Shown: positions 51,908 to 62,044, numbered from the stretch's first letter. The stretch is DNA of 64,000 bases from Peribacillus alkalitolerans (GCF_010882125.1 NZ_JAAGVZ010000002.1:124001-188000); one strand, 5' to 3'. Notes: a model not told the origin generated them from the letters alone. Made by a program: numbers and translations.

Positions 51908-52393
51908 CTACTCTTCCCTTAAAGTAAAAGCTTGATTTTCTATATTCATACATTTCTTAATTTCCATTCTCAAGGTATTTCTCGGGATAATAAACATTAT
52001 TGTTTTTCCATTCATTAAAGAGAATATAATGGTTCCGTTATCATTAAATCCTGTATGAAATGTTCTCTTTTTACTTAAAATGATTTCACTAATTTCAGAG
52101 TTTTCAAGAGAGAAATTAGGTCGTTTATTGAGTAGTTGGGATACTTCATTATTCTTTATCATTTGGTCATAATCATTTTCTATTTTTGTTTGTTTCTTTT
52201 CCATTTTCTTAAACCAATACAAAAATATTAATTCTAAGATCTCTGGAAGTTGTTTTTCATAAGCAAATCGATTATGAAATTGTCCACCCACTTTTATGAA
52301 ATAGACATATAAATCAGTTATATAAACTTTATCGAAGATGTCTGTTTTTGCTATTCTTGGTTTAATCAGATAAAAGCTAGTATCCATATACAT
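51908..52393 (-). CDS. hypothetical protein
   Basis: A 161-residue protein with mixed alpha/beta pattern and no signal or membrane segment. I do not recognise it. It has an AAAAGGTG site 4-5 nt before the ATG at 52393. Upstream is a large gap to the coiled-coil membrane protein. Real gene by size and site, function unknown. Confidence 0.6.
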   Translation of the reverse strand: MYMDTSFYLIKPRIAKTDIFDKVYITDLYVYFIKVGGQFHNRFAYEKQLPEILELIFLYWFKKMEKKQTKIENDYDQMIKNNEVSQLLNKRPNFSLENSEISEIILSKKRTFHTGFNDNGTIIFSLMNGKTIMFIIPRNTLRMEIKKCMNIENQAFTLREE

Positions 52394-52526
52394 TCTTCAC
52401 CTTTTCAAAATTATTACTTTTATCTTCCCCTTTCTTCATCGATCAATGTTTTCTTTAAGGAATATTTTTTGTAAATATACATAACTGAAAATAAGGTAGG
52501 AATTAGAAAAACTTTACTTAAAAAAG

Positions 52527-52569
52527 AAAGGATATGGATTTTTCTATAAAGAAAAGATCCATATCCTTT
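52527..52569 (-). terminator. Rho-independent terminator
   Basis: Perfect 13-bp outer stem AAAGGATATGGAT/ATCCATATCCTTT plus inner extension, T-rich on the minus strand; serves the gene at 52580. Confidence 0.8.
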
Positions 52570-52579
52570 ACTTGTTTTT

Positions 52580-53449
52580 CTATTCAACAGAATCTGCAAT
52601 GATTCCAGGTAATGAAATTTCATAATTTGCTTGTGATGTGTAAGAATACTTACCATAAACTGTTCCATAAATAGTTACTATGTCATCTTCTACGAAATCA
52701 GTCAATCCAGTATATTCAACGAAAATAATATCGGAAATTGAATATCCATAAGAATCCTTTGTAACTGCAAGTCGAATTTGAGTAAGGTTGTCACCTTCCA
52801 TAATTTGAACGATTTGACCAGTATACTTTACATACTCATCTTTATATCTATCAGGATTTTTTTCTAATTGAGCATATGGAATGGTTTTTGCATTAGCCTT
52901 CTTAGCTGCAGCTTCTTTTGCTGCTTTCTCAGCTGCTGCCTTACGTTCCTGTTCTTCCTTTGCTTTTTGCTCTGCTTCTGCTTTTGCTAAAGCTTCTTTT
53001 TCATATGCATCCACTTCAGCCATAGAAGTGAACTCTTTCACACCAAGGACTGTCAACCCATCAGTCAAGGCAACAAACAATCCATCTTTTGCTTGAAGTA
53101 CTGTGCCTACATTTCCATTTCCAATGGAAATGCTTTTTGGAACTTCAACACTTAAATTTTTCTTTGCTTTCTGATATTCGTCAAAAGCCATTCCTGTCGT
53201 TATAGCTTGTCTAACTTTTTCTAAATTATCTAACTCTTTCTTTTTCTCTTTTTGTTCTTGTTTTGGTTCAGATTTCTCCTCGTTGGCATTTGTATCCTCC
53301 GAATTTGAAACGACACTCACTAAAAACACCACAAAACAAGCAATGGAAATCAAGATATTTCTCTTTCCTTTACCATTTTTCTTAAACAATGCTACAGCAG
53401 TCATAACAAGAAAAACGATAAATCCTAGGAATGCTAAAAAAGCTAACAT
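52580..53449 (-). CDS. membrane-anchored protein with coiled coil and C-terminal OB-like domain
   Basis: A 289-residue protein. Two hydrophobic segments (about 2-22 and 31-48) are followed by a charged linker, a middle domain with IGNGNVGTVLQAKDGL, a long lysine/alanine coiled coil (about 150-190) and a beta-rich domain (YVKYTGQIVQIMEGDN to IYGTVYGKYSY) like an OB fold (tRNA_anti-like). Similar Bacillus proteins are common in accessory regions. Role unknown, perhaps envelope-linked. Confidence 0.75.
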   Translation of the reverse strand: MLAFLAFLGFIVFLVMTAVALFKKNGKGKRNILISIACFVVFLVSVVSNSEDTNANEEKSEPKQEQKEKKKELDNLEKVRQAITTGMAFDEYQKAKKNLSVEVPKSISIGNGNVGTVLQAKDGLFVALTDGLTVLGVKEFTSMAEVDAYEKEALAKAEAEQKAKEEQERKAAAEKAAKEAAAKKANAKTIPYAQLEKNPDRYKDEYVKYTGQIVQIMEGDNLTQIRLAVTKDSYGYSISDIIFVEYTGLTDFVEDDIVTIYGTVYGKYSYTSQANYEISLPGIIADSVE

Positions 53450-53594
53450 AACTTACCCCCTGTAAATATAAAAAAATCAGAAACTAATTAATGGGTAGAT
53501 ATATATTTTTAATCACCCTGTTAATTTTGCTCCGTCTCGCCTTTATTACTATAATTATTTTGCTCATACTTGTATACTGGGAATAAATACCAAT

Positions 53595-53631
53595 AAAAAA
53601 GAGTCTAGCATCGTGGCTAAGACTCTTTTTT
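53595..53631. terminator. bidirectional terminator
   Basis: AAAAAAGAGTCT/AGACTCTTTTTT with a further AGC/GCT inside, between the coiled-coil protein and HTH genes; ends the HTH gene transcript. Confidence 0.88.
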
Positions 53632-53651
53632 ATTGCTTATTTTGACTTGCT

Positions 53652-54020
53652 TTAATCTCTAAACTCTTTTGCTATTTCAAGGAATTGCTTGCTCATTATT
53701 GGCTGACTGTACTCCTCTACCATCTTATTGGCGCGATCCTGTATTGCTCCTGCTAATTTGAGCCTGTATTCACTCTCAACACCCGGATTATGGGAGACTT
53801 CTAGCACACCTGCATCTTTTAAATTATCTAAAGCTCTTCTAATTGTAGTCACAGCCATTTTGGTCTTCTTATGTAGGTCTGATAGAGATGTATTAATCAT
53901 TCCTGTTTCACTATCAGACATTCCTATCATTAAAATCAAGATCTTACATGCTTTAGCATCTAATTCTTGGCCTAACATAAAAAACAGAGCTTTTCTTTCA
54001 TCAGTTATTCCTATCCTCAT
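53652..54020 (-). CDS. helix-turn-helix regulator
   Basis: A 122-residue winged-helix protein (TSLSDLHKKTKMAVTTIRRAL, near 44-64, as HTH) similar to replication-initiator or MarR-like HTH domains. Good GGAGGAGC site before the ATG at 54020. It has no attached sensing domain. A control role on neighbouring genes is possible but not shown. The rest of 54021-54378 has only promoter-like A/T stretches. Confidence 0.75.
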   Translation of the reverse strand: MRIGITDERKALFFMLGQELDAKACKILILMIGMSDSETGMINTSLSDLHKKTKMAVTTIRRALDNLKDAGVLEVSHNPGVESEYRLKLAGAIQDRANKMVEEYSQPIMSKQFLEIAKEFRD

Positions 54021-54378
54021 GGGTAAAGCTCCTCCCCAATATTAACTGTCAAATAAACATTCTTATTTCAATCATTGTATAAGAGGAAGTGTAGGAATGC
54101 AATATAAGTACATTTTTGATTTCCATTCTACCTTTCTTTTTAATTTACCCTGTTGATTCCCGCTCCAATCAATATATTGCCAGTACATCAATCAGCTTTA
54201 ACTTAGCAATAAAATAAAAAGGTTTATCTGAAAAATCAACACATCTCGTATCTTCATTTTCAATATTGTTTTTGGAATCTACAAGGTTGTCTTTTTCCTT
54301 TAATCGTTCGGTAACACCAATAGGTACTCGTCATAGAATATATGGTGGAATTCACCATAAAGAGAGGAGGATTTCTTT

Positions 54379-54813
54379 TTGTATTATCATCCTTATCCAT
54401 ATAATCCATATGTATCCCCGGCCTACTATTATCCGTCATCAAATCTGGTACCCCCTAACTTTGTACCAGTTCATTATAATTCGTATTATCAACATGGGCA
54501 TGAAATCAGAACTCCAGAAATGTATCCACCAATTGATACACAGGAGTTGCATAAATCCGCACAAATATTTCAAAAATTGATTAGACAAACGGATTTAATC
54601 GTCAAGAAGATTATTAGTTCGGATAAGTTCGCACGTGACCTCATGGAATCAGCACAAAAATCAGACCAAAAGAAAGTAGATCAGTTGATTTTATCAACCG
54701 GTATAACAATCAAGCACAAAGTTACATTTAGTCCTGATGGAATAAATATTAAATTGCATAATGGAGATAATGATGGTGATTGTTGTACACTGGTTATCGC
54801 ATTACGTTGGTAA
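54379..54813 (+). CDS. tyrosine/proline-rich protein, probably spore-related
   Basis: A 144-residue protein. The first 50 residues are rich in Tyr and Pro (YHPYPYNPYVSPAYYYPS), as in spore coat proteins. The rest is helical (LHKSAQIFQKLIRQTDLIV) and ends in a conserved beta part (TFSPDGINIKLHNGDNDGDC). Homologues occur widely in Bacillus. Start is TTG after AGGAGG. Spore association is inferred from composition. Confidence 0.65.
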   Translation: MYYHPYPYNPYVSPAYYYPSSNLVPPNFVPVHYNSYYQHGHEIRTPEMYPPIDTQELHKSAQIFQKLIRQTDLIVKKIISSDKFARDLMESAQKSDQKKVDQLILSTGITIKHKVTFSPDGINIKLHNGDNDGDCCTLVIALRW

Positions 54814-54818
54814 CGAAA

Positions 54819-54846
54819 AAATCCTAACCTTACCTGGTTAGGATTT
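54819..54846 (-). terminator. Rho-independent terminator
   Basis: AAATCCTAACC/GGTTAGGATTT followed by six T residues on the minus strand, next to the stop of the secreted protein gene at 54853. Confidence 0.85.
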
Positions 54847-54852
54847 GCATGT

Positions 54853-55341
54853 TTACGGAATATATTGTTCCGTAATGGATATAATCTTCCCATCTTCTAT
54901 CACTAAATGAAACGGGATATTTTGATAACGTTCCCTTGAATTGTTCCATTCCTTTAAGAATTCATCAAATGAAATTTCCTGGTCCCAGTTAACTTCATTA
55001 GTTTTTTCAATTTGGAAGGTTTGCATGAGCACAGAAGTATTGGAATCAAATGAAAGATCCTGTATTTCATCATTGGTATTCCGGATGTAATATCCATCTG
55101 GCACGACACATTTTCCGTCTTCTTCATAACAATCTCCATCTTTTTCCGCTTCAAGATTAGCTTGTTCGCCTTCATACCATTCGATTTCATCAACTTCTGC
55201 GTAGGTACCATCTTCATTTGAAATAATATTTATAAATGCAGTTTTCTCTTCAACAATGCTGTCCTTGCCTGTAGCGGTTGCAACTAAAGTGACTGGAATA
55301 ATTAATAGAGTAATAAGAAATGGTAACAAGGCTTTTTTCAT
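54853..55341 (-). CDS. secreted protein of unknown function
   Basis: A 162-residue protein with a signal peptide (KKALLPFLITLLIIPVTLV, cleaved near ATATGKD). The mature part is acidic and has a cysteine pair (DCYEEDGKC). Relatives occur in Bacillus without known role. Its single gene has its own terminator. Confidence 0.7.
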   Translation of the reverse strand: MKKALLPFLITLLIIPVTLVATATGKDSIVEEKTAFINIISNEDGTYAEVDEIEWYEGEQANLEAEKDGDCYEEDGKCVVPDGYYIRNTNDEIQDLSFDSNTSVLMQTFQIEKTNEVNWDQEISFDEFLKEWNNSRERYQNIPFHLVIEDGKIISITEQYIP

Positions 55342-55946
55342 TTGTGAAGCCTCCTAAATAAATAATAATTGCTACTAATATAGACGTTTTGGAAGTGTAA
55401 TTGGTTTCATAAATTATAGGGATTTTATTCGATTATTTTACTATTGTTGAATCACTACCCTATTTGATAGTATATTAAACAATTTTTTGAGATTGAGAGG
55501 CTTTTTGTAAGATGGTCCCAAAAATCTCCCGTAGTCTTAACATATGCTGAAGAAAAGGTAATACAAATGAAAGTTTAGCTCATTTCTAGGAATCTCACTA
55601 TTTGATATTGGTAGAACGTTTTCTCTAATTGAATAAATCTAAATTAGCCATTTCCCCCCTCTTTCATACAGGAATTGATCTATGTTTATTTTGCATTAAT
55701 GTGGAATCTATAGATTAAATTGTACTATCAAAATGAAGGAATATCCTGCCATATTTATCAACAAATTTCCTGTTTTTTCGAACTTGAATTGTAAAAACTT
55801 TATCGAAATTCAAAATATGCGTGAACTATATTCATGAATCATCTACACTCTTTTACTCCAAGGCACTTCATATTCGTCCCTACTTGACTAAAAATTTCCT
55901 TAATTAATGGGAATTTGATAGGACACTACATTTAAAAATACAAAAA
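55342..55946. other. intergenic region without visible features
   Basis: About 600 bp of AT-rich sequence with no convincing frame, repeat or RNA. It presumably holds the promoter of the secreted protein gene at its left end. Confidence 0.5.
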
Positions 55947-55971
55947 GGCAAATTCAGTCCATGAATCCGCC
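55947..55971 (-). terminator. probable terminator of aprX
   Basis: GGCGGATTCA pairs with TGAATTTGCC (two G-U pairs) followed by TTTTTG on the minus strand. Confidence 0.65.
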
Positions 55972-56033
55972 CTTCTACGATTTGACAATTACTATCAAAC
56001 TTCGCGTAGTATCATTTTTTGCTTGTCCATACG

Positions 56034-57395
56034 TTAAATGGAACGCTCTGCATTTATATAGCCAGCCCCATACGTGTTCCGGTTCAATTCTGTTCCCGGA
56101 TTCACTCCCCATGGATCAGCTCCACTCATTAGTCCTTCTTTAACAACATCTGGCAGCATACGTGGATTGGCTTCAAGGATTAATGCAACAACTCCAGCAC
56201 AAATTGGTGTAGCCATCGAGGTTCCCGACAAAACAAAATAATTAGTATCTACTCTATTACTTTTTTGAAACTTGTCCAAATAGGAATTCGGTGAGCGTAA
56301 TGAGATGATATTAACCCCAGGAGCAACGATATCTGGCTTGTCTACTCCGTAAATGGTCTTTCCTCTGCTTGAAAAATTTGCAATTACATCGTCTGTTCTA
56401 GGTTCTATGGTATTTTTATCATCCATCGCTCCAACAGTTATAACTTTATCGCTAATTCCTGGACTAGCAATGGTTCCACTATCATCGCCTTCGTTACCTG
56501 CAGCCACACACACTACGATTCCACTATCCCATGCGGCTTCAACAATACTTACCATCGGATCGCAATTTTCACATGGTTGCTGATTTTCATCATAATATAA
56601 TTGTGCCCCAGATCCTAAAGACATCGATATTACATGAATTTTTTCTTCATAAAGTTTGCCGCTATTATAATCAATGCACCATTGAACTCCATCCATAACA
56701 GTTGATAGCGAACCTGACCCCATTTTATCTAAAACCTTTACACCGATCACATTGGCGTTAGGTGCTGGTGCAACATACTTTCTATCTGATAAGGATCCGT
56801 TTCCAACAGCATCTCCTGCACAATGAGTCCCGTGTCCATTGTCATCATACGCTTGCTCTCTATTGTTAATAAAATCTTTAAACCCTTTTATTCTACCTTC
56901 CAAGTCTTGATGTGGATGGATACCTGTATCTATTACTGCAATGGTAATCCCTATTCCAGTTAAAGTGGTACCGTTTTTTTCAAGATTAACTGCTTTTGCT
57001 GTTGGTGTCGCAACATTTAATAATGCTTTAACTTCTCTATCTAAGTGAATCCTCTTAATGTGAGGGCATGACACTAGTAAATTTTCGATGGCATTTGGAG
57101 TTAATTCCGCACTACAACACGAGACACTCCGATATTCATTCTTCAATTTACACATTACGTGTTTTCCAGCAATATTATACACACTATTCATCCCCAGAGA
57201 ATGGCACTTACTATTTTTAAATTCCACCACCACATTAAACCGTTTCGTTAGCTTTACAAATCTCTCTAAGCTTTTATGCATAAAGCATGGGGTCCAACGG
57301 AACGGTTTATATACATTCATTAGTTGCTCTCGAAGCGGACGATCAAGTTTATTCGCATGCTGCCTAATCATTTGAATCATTGAAAATCCAAACAC
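56034..57395 (-). CDS. aprX: AprX-type intracellular subtilisin-like serine protease
   Basis: A 453-residue S8 peptidase. The triad is Asp in VIDTGIHPHQD, His in NGHGTHCAGD and Ser in SGTSMATPICAG. The N-terminal prodomain starts VFGFSMIQMIRQHANKLDRP, close to Bacillus subtilis AprX. A GTG at 57395 preceded by GAAAGGGGG is chosen; the ATG at 57428 lies before that site. AprX is a late-stationary-phase cytoplasmic protease. Confidence 0.93.
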   Translation of the reverse strand: MFGFSMIQMIRQHANKLDRPLREQLMNVYKPFRWTPCFMHKSLERFVKLTKRFNVVVEFKNSKCHSLGMNSVYNIAGKHVMCKLKNEYRSVSCCSAELTPNAIENLLVSCPHIKRIHLDREVKALLNVATPTAKAVNLEKNGTTLTGIGITIAVIDTGIHPHQDLEGRIKGFKDFINNREQAYDDNGHGTHCAGDAVGNGSLSDRKYVAPAPNANVIGVKVLDKMGSGSLSTVMDGVQWCIDYNSGKLYEEKIHVISMSLGSGAQLYYDENQQPCENCDPMVSIVEAAWDSGIVVCVAAGNEGDDSGTIASPGISDKVITVGAMDDKNTIEPRTDDVIANFSSRGKTIYGVDKPDIVAPGVNIISLRSPNSYLDKFQKSNRVDTNYFVLSGTSMATPICAGVVALILEANPRMLPDVVKEGLMSGADPWGVNPGTELNRNTYGAGYINAERSI

Positions 57396-57730
57396 CTTTT
57401 TTCCCCCTTTCAAAAATATGAACTTCATTAGTAGAATATGAAGTTTTCATAAAAAGGAAAGGGTGTTTGTCCTTCAAAAAATGAATAATTACATAGAGTT
57501 AGTAGAAATCGTAGAAATCCGTTCATTGACTCTATTAAAATTCTTTTACATAAATGCTCTGTAAAACTAGACAGTTGATTGCAGCTCAAAAGGCACCAAT
57601 CTACATAGTGCCGACACTTCAATCTCATTAATTCTTATATTATCAAAGGATTTTTCATCACACTGACTCTATAGAGAATTTCGGACATATGCTAAATTTC
57701 AATCTTCTTTAATGAGTGGAAACAAAAAAA
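57396..57730. other. intergenic region upstream of aprX
   Basis: No supported gene. One 66-codon minus-strand frame exists but has no ribosome binding site and an unlikely composition. It should hold the aprX promoter. Confidence 0.5.
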
Positions 57731-57754
57731 CCAACATTCATTAATCGAATGGTG
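57731..57754 (-). terminator. probable terminator of the coat protein genes
   Basis: CCACCATTC pairs with GAATGTTGG (one mismatch) followed by seven T residues on the minus strand. Confidence 0.65.
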
Positions 57755-57776
57755 GCCTTTTTAAAGCAATATCATT

Positions 57777-58031
57777 TTACTGATTTGAAGTTAACTGAGA
57801 CTTAAGTTGTTGAACAACTTCTGGGGATGCAGGAGCCGCAGGCTTATAGTAGCCTTTTTGTACGGCATAGTTGTAAAGCGACCTTTGTCGAGCTTCATCT
57901 TGGTTTCTTAATTGGATTAAGGTTTGTCTAAGCTCAGTGTTGTTCGATTCGTTAATGTAGCCTGCATAGCCAGTTAGGCTTGCATTGAGTCCTGCTAAGT
58001 AATCATTGACCATATCTTTATCCTGTAACAT
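57777..58031 (-). CDS. small spore coat protein (CotF-like)
   Basis: An 84-residue protein with a helical CotF-like half (VNDYLAGLNASLTGYAGYIN, TLIQLRNQDEARQRSLYNYA) and the YYKPAAPASPE tail common to small coat proteins. It is 12 bp after the next coat gene and likely co-expressed with it in the mother cell. Confidence 0.8.
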   Translation of the reverse strand: MLQDKDMVNDYLAGLNASLTGYAGYINESNNTELRQTLIQLRNQDEARQRSLYNYAVQKGYYKPAAPASPEVVQQLKSQLTSNQ

Positions 58032-58043
58032 TATGATTCCTCC

Positions 58044-58232
58044 TTAACCCAAAAATGTTAATAGCTGTTGTTGAGATTGCCTTGCTGATTGGGCATCTCT
58101 TTGTAGCATGGATTTTAATTCTGGATCTGTACATTGCTCTGCATAGGTCTCTAATTTTTTCACAATTGTGCCATGTCCACCTATAATATGACGCAGGTTT
58201 TCTACTTCCAATTCTGTTAATGAATGATTCAT
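58044..58232 (-). CDS. small spore coat-associated protein
   Basis: A 62-residue helical protein (LTELEVENLRHIIGGHGTIV, then RDAQSARQSQQQLLTFL) of the type found beside CotF-like genes. The ATG at 58232 follows AAAGGAG; the frame open to 58262 is an upstream extension. First gene of the two-gene coat operon. Confidence 0.8.
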   Translation of the reverse strand: MNHSLTELEVENLRHIIGGHGTIVKKLETYAEQCTDPELKSMLQRDAQSARQSQQQLLTFLG

Positions 58233-58634
58233 GACTGATTTCTCCTTTCGAACGAAATACAACCTTAATATTCCAAAATACTGTAAAATTATTCTTTTAT
58301 GAGCACAAAAGTGTTAAAGTAAAAAAACAAAAAGCCCCATTCATTAATTAAATGGATTTAGATTTACCGGACCACTTGGATCCCATTTTTTTATCAATCA
58401 CCTTGATTTTATTATCATTCACTCCCCATTAAATACCCTGCACTTTCGGATATTTTACCAGGCACTTTTTAAAATTTATCGTGCACTTTTTAACGAATTT
58501 GCGATTTTATCCATTTTTGTCCATCGTTATCAACCCAAAAATCCATTTATCCTTCAAATAATGATTTTATTGTTCACTTGAAATTTGCAAAACTGTTTCT
58601 TCAGGAACATAAAATCATTTAACCTGAAAAAAAA
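58233..58634. other. intergenic region
   Basis: About 400 bp with no gene. It contains a repeated GCACTTTTTAA (twice, near 58473 and 58487-58498), of unknown meaning. The left end should hold the promoter for the coat genes. Confidence 0.4.
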
Positions 58635-58671
58635 GAGAAGACCCTTCAGTCATTGGCCGAGGGGTCTTCTC
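58635..58671 (-). terminator. Rho-independent terminator
   Basis: GAGAAGACCC/GGGTCTTCTC followed on the minus strand by a run of T; closes the VOC gene at 58698. Confidence 0.85.
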
Positions 58672-58697
58672 ACGATACTCTATGTGTAGTCATAGTC

Positions 58698-59183
58698 TTA
58701 TTTATTATTGAAAGCTTCCTTTAATTGACCAATATCAAGTTTTTTCATTTGAAGAACTGCTTGCATGACTCTTAGGGATTTTGTTGAATCTGAATCATTC
58801 AACATCTCCATTAAGACTGTTGGGATGATTTGCCATGACACTCCAAATTGGTCTCTAAGCCAACCGCATTGTTCTATCACTCCATTTTCAGAAAGTCTTT
58901 CCCAGAGTACATCGACTTCTTCCTGCGTCTCGCAAGATACCGCAAACGATATGGCGGGTGAAAAAGTAAAGTGAGGTCCACCGTTTAACGCTGTGAATGA
59001 TTGACCCTCTAATTCAAAAGCCACCGTCATTACATTACCAACTGGTCCGCGCCCACCTTCACTAAGACGAGTAATGTTTAACACTTTTGAATTATTAAAT
59101 ATGGAAGTATAGAAGTTCGCTGCTTCTTCAGCTTGATGATCGAACCATAGGCATGGAGTTATTTTTTGCAATGATATTGTCAT
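58698..59183 (-). CDS. VOC family protein (PhnB/3-demethylubiquinone-like)
   Basis: A 161-residue VOC protein with QKITPCLWFDHQAEEAANFY at the start and LRDQFGVSWQIIP. It resembles YodA/PhnB-type proteins used as putative methyltransferase-like or glyoxalase enzymes. Monocistronic with its own terminator. The following gap (59184-59498) has only the catalase terminator. Confidence 0.88.
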   Translation of the reverse strand: MTISLQKITPCLWFDHQAEEAANFYTSIFNNSKVLNITRLSEGGRGPVGNVMTVAFELEGQSFTALNGGPHFTFSPAISFAVSCETQEEVDVLWERLSENGVIEQCGWLRDQFGVSWQIIPTVLMEMLNDSDSTKSLRVMQAVLQMKKLDIGQLKEAFNNK

Positions 59184-59459
59184 TTTAGATAATCTTCCAA
59201 TCGTAAAATTTTGTTATTTAGTTTCCCTTACATTATTGCAAGTATAATTTTGAATTAAACTGGTTTTTACAATATTTTAATATGCATTAAATATGTACAT
59301 CAATAATTCTTGAATCATTTTCATCTACTATATAGTTAAAAAACCAGTATCATTCATTATAAAGCTGGATTCAGTCATAGACTAGCATTACTACACTATT
59401 TCTTTTAAATAGAACGTTTTCATTAGAACAAGTTTTGTTAATTTCTACATAAATAAAAA

Positions 59460-59492
59460 GAGGCAAACCATGAAAAAATCTAGGTTTGCCTC
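59460..59492 (-). terminator. Rho-independent terminator of the catalase
   Basis: GAGGCAAACC/GGTTTGCCTC with TTTTTATT on the minus strand, 7 bp after the catalase stop. Confidence 0.88.
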
Positions 59493-59498
59493 ATTACA

Positions 59499-61064
59499 TT
59501 AATATGGATCAGAAGGATGTCCCATTTCCTGAGCTTCTTTAACTGCTTCATCCATTTTTGCATCTCGATTATTGTTTGCCGCTTTTAGACCTTCCATAGC
59601 CCGATTTCCATACTCACTATCGCATTGTATAAGCATGTCGATGATGCGGTCTTGAATTTCTTTTCGACAACCGGATAGGGCACCAGTCAGGTTTGTTATC
59701 AATTCATCCCGTTTCCAATCGTTGAATCTTCTGAAGGTCTCACCCGCTTGACCAAAATTATTTTCACGGGAGATTTTTTCCCTTTTCACATTTCCTTCGA
59801 CGTACGGTTCATGTTCTTTTCCTGGATTTTTTGCTTCCTTTAGTCCTCCAATAAGCGAAGGTTCATAGTTCACATGTGGATTTTGTTGTCTACCATAGTC
59901 AGTCCTATAATCCATTTGACCACCTTCTTGGTTAGTAGCAACATGAGTTTTAGGCTTGTTTATAGGTAATTGAAGATAATTGGTACCAACTCGATAACGC
60001 TGTGTATCTGAATATGAATAGGTTCTACCTAGAAGTAATTTATCATCCGAAAAATCCAACCCATCCACAAGGACACCAGTTCCAAAGGCTACTTGCTCTA
60101 CTTCTGCAAAGTAATTTTCAGGATTTTTATTCAATACCATTTTTCCAACTTTATGCCACTTAAAATCTTCTTTATACCATAGCTTGGTTGGATCTAATGG
60201 ATCAAAGTCTAATTCTGGATGCTCACCATCCTCCATGATTTGCACATAGAGCTCCCATTCTGGATAATTGCCCTTTTCGATCGCTTCGTATAAATCTTGG
60301 GTGGCATGATTGAAATTCGTTCCTTGAATTTTATCTGCTTCTTGTTGCGTAAGGTTTTTGATTCCTTGTATAGGCTCCCAGTGATATTTAACTAGAATGG
60401 CCTTACCTTCTTCGTTTACCCATTTGTAAGTATGTACACCTGACCCTTGCATTTGGCGATAGTTCGCTGGAATTCCCCAAGGTGAAAATAAAAAGGTAAT
60501 CATGTGCATTGACTCTGGTGTTTGGCACAAAAAATCGAACATACGCTCCATATCAGATAAGTTTGTTACAGGGTCAGGCTTAAATGAATGTACCATATCA
60601 GGGAATTTCAAAGGATCACGAATAAAAAAGATTTTTAAATTATTTCCAACTAGGTCCCAGTTTCCTGCCTCGGTATAAAATTTCACCGCAAACCCTCTTG
60701 GATCACGCAAAGTTTCTGGCGAATGTGTCCCGTGAACCACTGTTGAAAAACGAACAAAAACAGGAGTATGCTTTCCGGTTTCTGTAAAGACTTTTGCTCG
60801 TGTATATTTTGAGATTGGTTCTCCGTTCACAGTTCCATACGATTCAAAATACCCATGTGCACCAGCTCCACGTGCATGAACAACCCGCTCAGGAATGCGT
60901 TCCCGATCAAAATGACTAATCTTTTCAAGGAAATCATAATTTTCTAATGTCATAGGCCCTCTATTTCCGACCGTTCTAACATTCTGATTATCTGTGACTG
61001 GATGACCTTGTTGATTGGTTAAAGTAAGATCCGATAGCTCTGAATTACCTTGATTCTCCTTCAT
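59499..61064 (-). CDS. katA: monofunctional heme catalase
   Basis: A 521-residue small-subunit clade 3 catalase that splits hydrogen peroxide. Catalytic His is in [12 protein letters not shown] (about His63), Asn in [10 protein letters not shown], and the heme tyrosine in [14 protein letters not shown]. Length is a little above KatA of Bacillus subtilis. No clear PerR box was found in the upstream gap. The symbol is by similarity; KatE-like branches are longer. Confidence 0.92.
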   Translation of the reverse strand: MKENQGNSELSDLTLTNQQGHPVTDNQNVRTVGNRGPMTLENYDFLEKISHFDRERIPERVVHARGAGAHGYFESYGTVNGEPISKYTRAKVFTETGKHTPVFVRFSTVVHGTHSPETLRDPRGFAVKFYTEAGNWDLVGNNLKIFFIRDPLKFPDMVHSFKPDPVTNLSDMERMFDFLCQTPESMHMITFLFSPWGIPANYRQMQGSGVHTYKWVNEEGKAILVKYHWEPIQGIKNLTQQEADKIQGTNFNHATQDLYEAIEKGNYPEWELYVQIMEDGEHPELDFDPLDPTKLWYKEDFKWHKVGKMVLNKNPENYFAEVEQVAFGTGVLVDGLDFSDDKLLLGRTYSYSDTQRYRVGTNYLQLPINKPKTHVATNQEGGQMDYRTDYGRQQNPHVNYEPSLIGGLKEAKNPGKEHEPYVEGNVKREKISRENNFGQAGETFRRFNDWKRDELITNLTGALSGCRKEIQDRIIDMLIQCDSEYGNRAMEGLKAANNNRDAKMDEAVKEAQEMGHPSDPY

Positions 61065-61173
61065 TTATACCCTCCTTATTTATGACAATAAAATTATGCC
61101 CGTATAGGAATGGTATATTCCTGTAATATATTTAATTATTGGAAATAAAAACTATCCTATCCTACAAAAAAAC

Positions 61174-61197
61174 CTCCTTCACTTATTAGTGAAGAAG
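61174..61197 (-). terminator. Rho-independent terminator
   Basis: CTTCTTCACT/AGTGAAGGAG with a TATT-type loop and seven T residues on the minus strand, about 80 bp after the gene at 61279. Confidence 0.8.
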
Positions 61198-61278
61198 ATT
61201 TAGTAATACGTATTTAAGTTCCATATTAAATCCAATAATTTGATTAAAGCAGCGTATTGGACAACTCGAAATTCTTAT

Positions 61279-61536
61279 TTATACTAATTCAAATTCATAA
61301 CTTGCTGCTGAAACAAATAGTTTAAACCCAAATTGAGTAATCAATTTTTCAGCCACATGTTCCTTTGAATGTGTTCTCTTTTCGACTGTCAATTCATTCA
61401 GAGCTAATTTGCATAGTTGTGAAAATTCTACATCTGAAAATAATTTTTCATGATATAAATATTTACTATCGCTACTATAACTACCAATATCACTTTCAAA
61501 ATTGTATTCCGTTTCAATCAACTTATAGATAAACAC
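61279..61536 (-). CDS. hypothetical protein
   Basis: An 85-residue soluble, mostly helical protein. I do not recognise it. Size and acidic character resemble small immunity or antitoxin proteins, but no partner gene is adjacent. It has a fair GGAGACA site and its own terminator, supporting a real gene. Confidence 0.6.
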   Translation of the reverse strand: MFIYKLIETEYNFESDIGSYSSDSKYLYHEKLFSDVEFSQLCKLALNELTVEKRTHSKEHVAEKLITQFGFKLFVSAASYEFELV

Positions 61537-61630
61537 TATTGTCTCCTTTATATCCCTATTACTTGGATTTTTATTGCCTACTGTCTATGCTTCCAACTAG
61601 ATAAATACCAGGAGGTATCTGAAACTACTA

Positions 61631-61866
61631 TTATACACCCTTCCAATCTCCCGCATACTTCATTTTATATTTAACTTCTTCTTTTTCTTCAAATAAATCA
61701 TATGTCACATCTTAAACAGCTGTAAAATCAACTAGAATCCTTTTCTCTGGATAGCTGATTGCCAAATTACACAGAAACTGCGCTGAGCTAGATCTCGCTG
61801 ATTATCAAGGTCCATTAATTGAGATTCCAATTGGTCCCAAACGTCGTAAGCCTAATCTACCGTTTT
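61631..61866 (-). pseudogene. decayed remnant of an unidentified gene
   Basis: Two overlapping frames carry protein-like text: first VWDQLESQLMDLDNQRDLAQ, then after a frame change NLAISYPEKRILVDFTAV, a stop, and DVTYDLFEEKEEVKYKMKY with KYAGDWKGV at the end. Frameshift and stops show decay. Family not known. Lies between the hypothetical gene and the vWA gene. Confidence 0.45.
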
Positions 61867-62044
61867 TGTTGTAGTTTACATAATATTATTATAGATTTCA
61901 TAATGAATCTTCTTATCTATTGAACTTATATTTTCGAAATAGGATTGGATGGAATTATCCATTTTTATCTCCTACTTTACCTTTTAGTTTTCATTATAAC
62001 TTCTTCAATGAAGAAGTCCATGTAATGGTAGAGTTTACAAAGTA

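Noticed and set aside
50081-52569. Two hairpins sharing GGATATGGAT (50081 and 52527) as a dispersed repeat
   Set aside because: Both are placed as terminators with T-runs; the shared stem is short and likely coincidental.
52420-52668. 82-codon minus-strand frame between the unknown gene and the coiled-coil protein gene
   Set aside because: Overlaps the end of the better supported gene at 52580 and runs through its terminator hairpin; composition is not protein-like.
57428-57628. 66-codon minus-strand frame before aprX
   Set aside because: No ribosome binding site, cysteine- and aromatic-rich composition, no family resemblance.
61065-61278. PerR box or SigB promoter for the catalase
   Set aside because: No good match to TTATAATNATTATAA or to GTTTAA-N12-14-GGGTAT with correct spacing was found.
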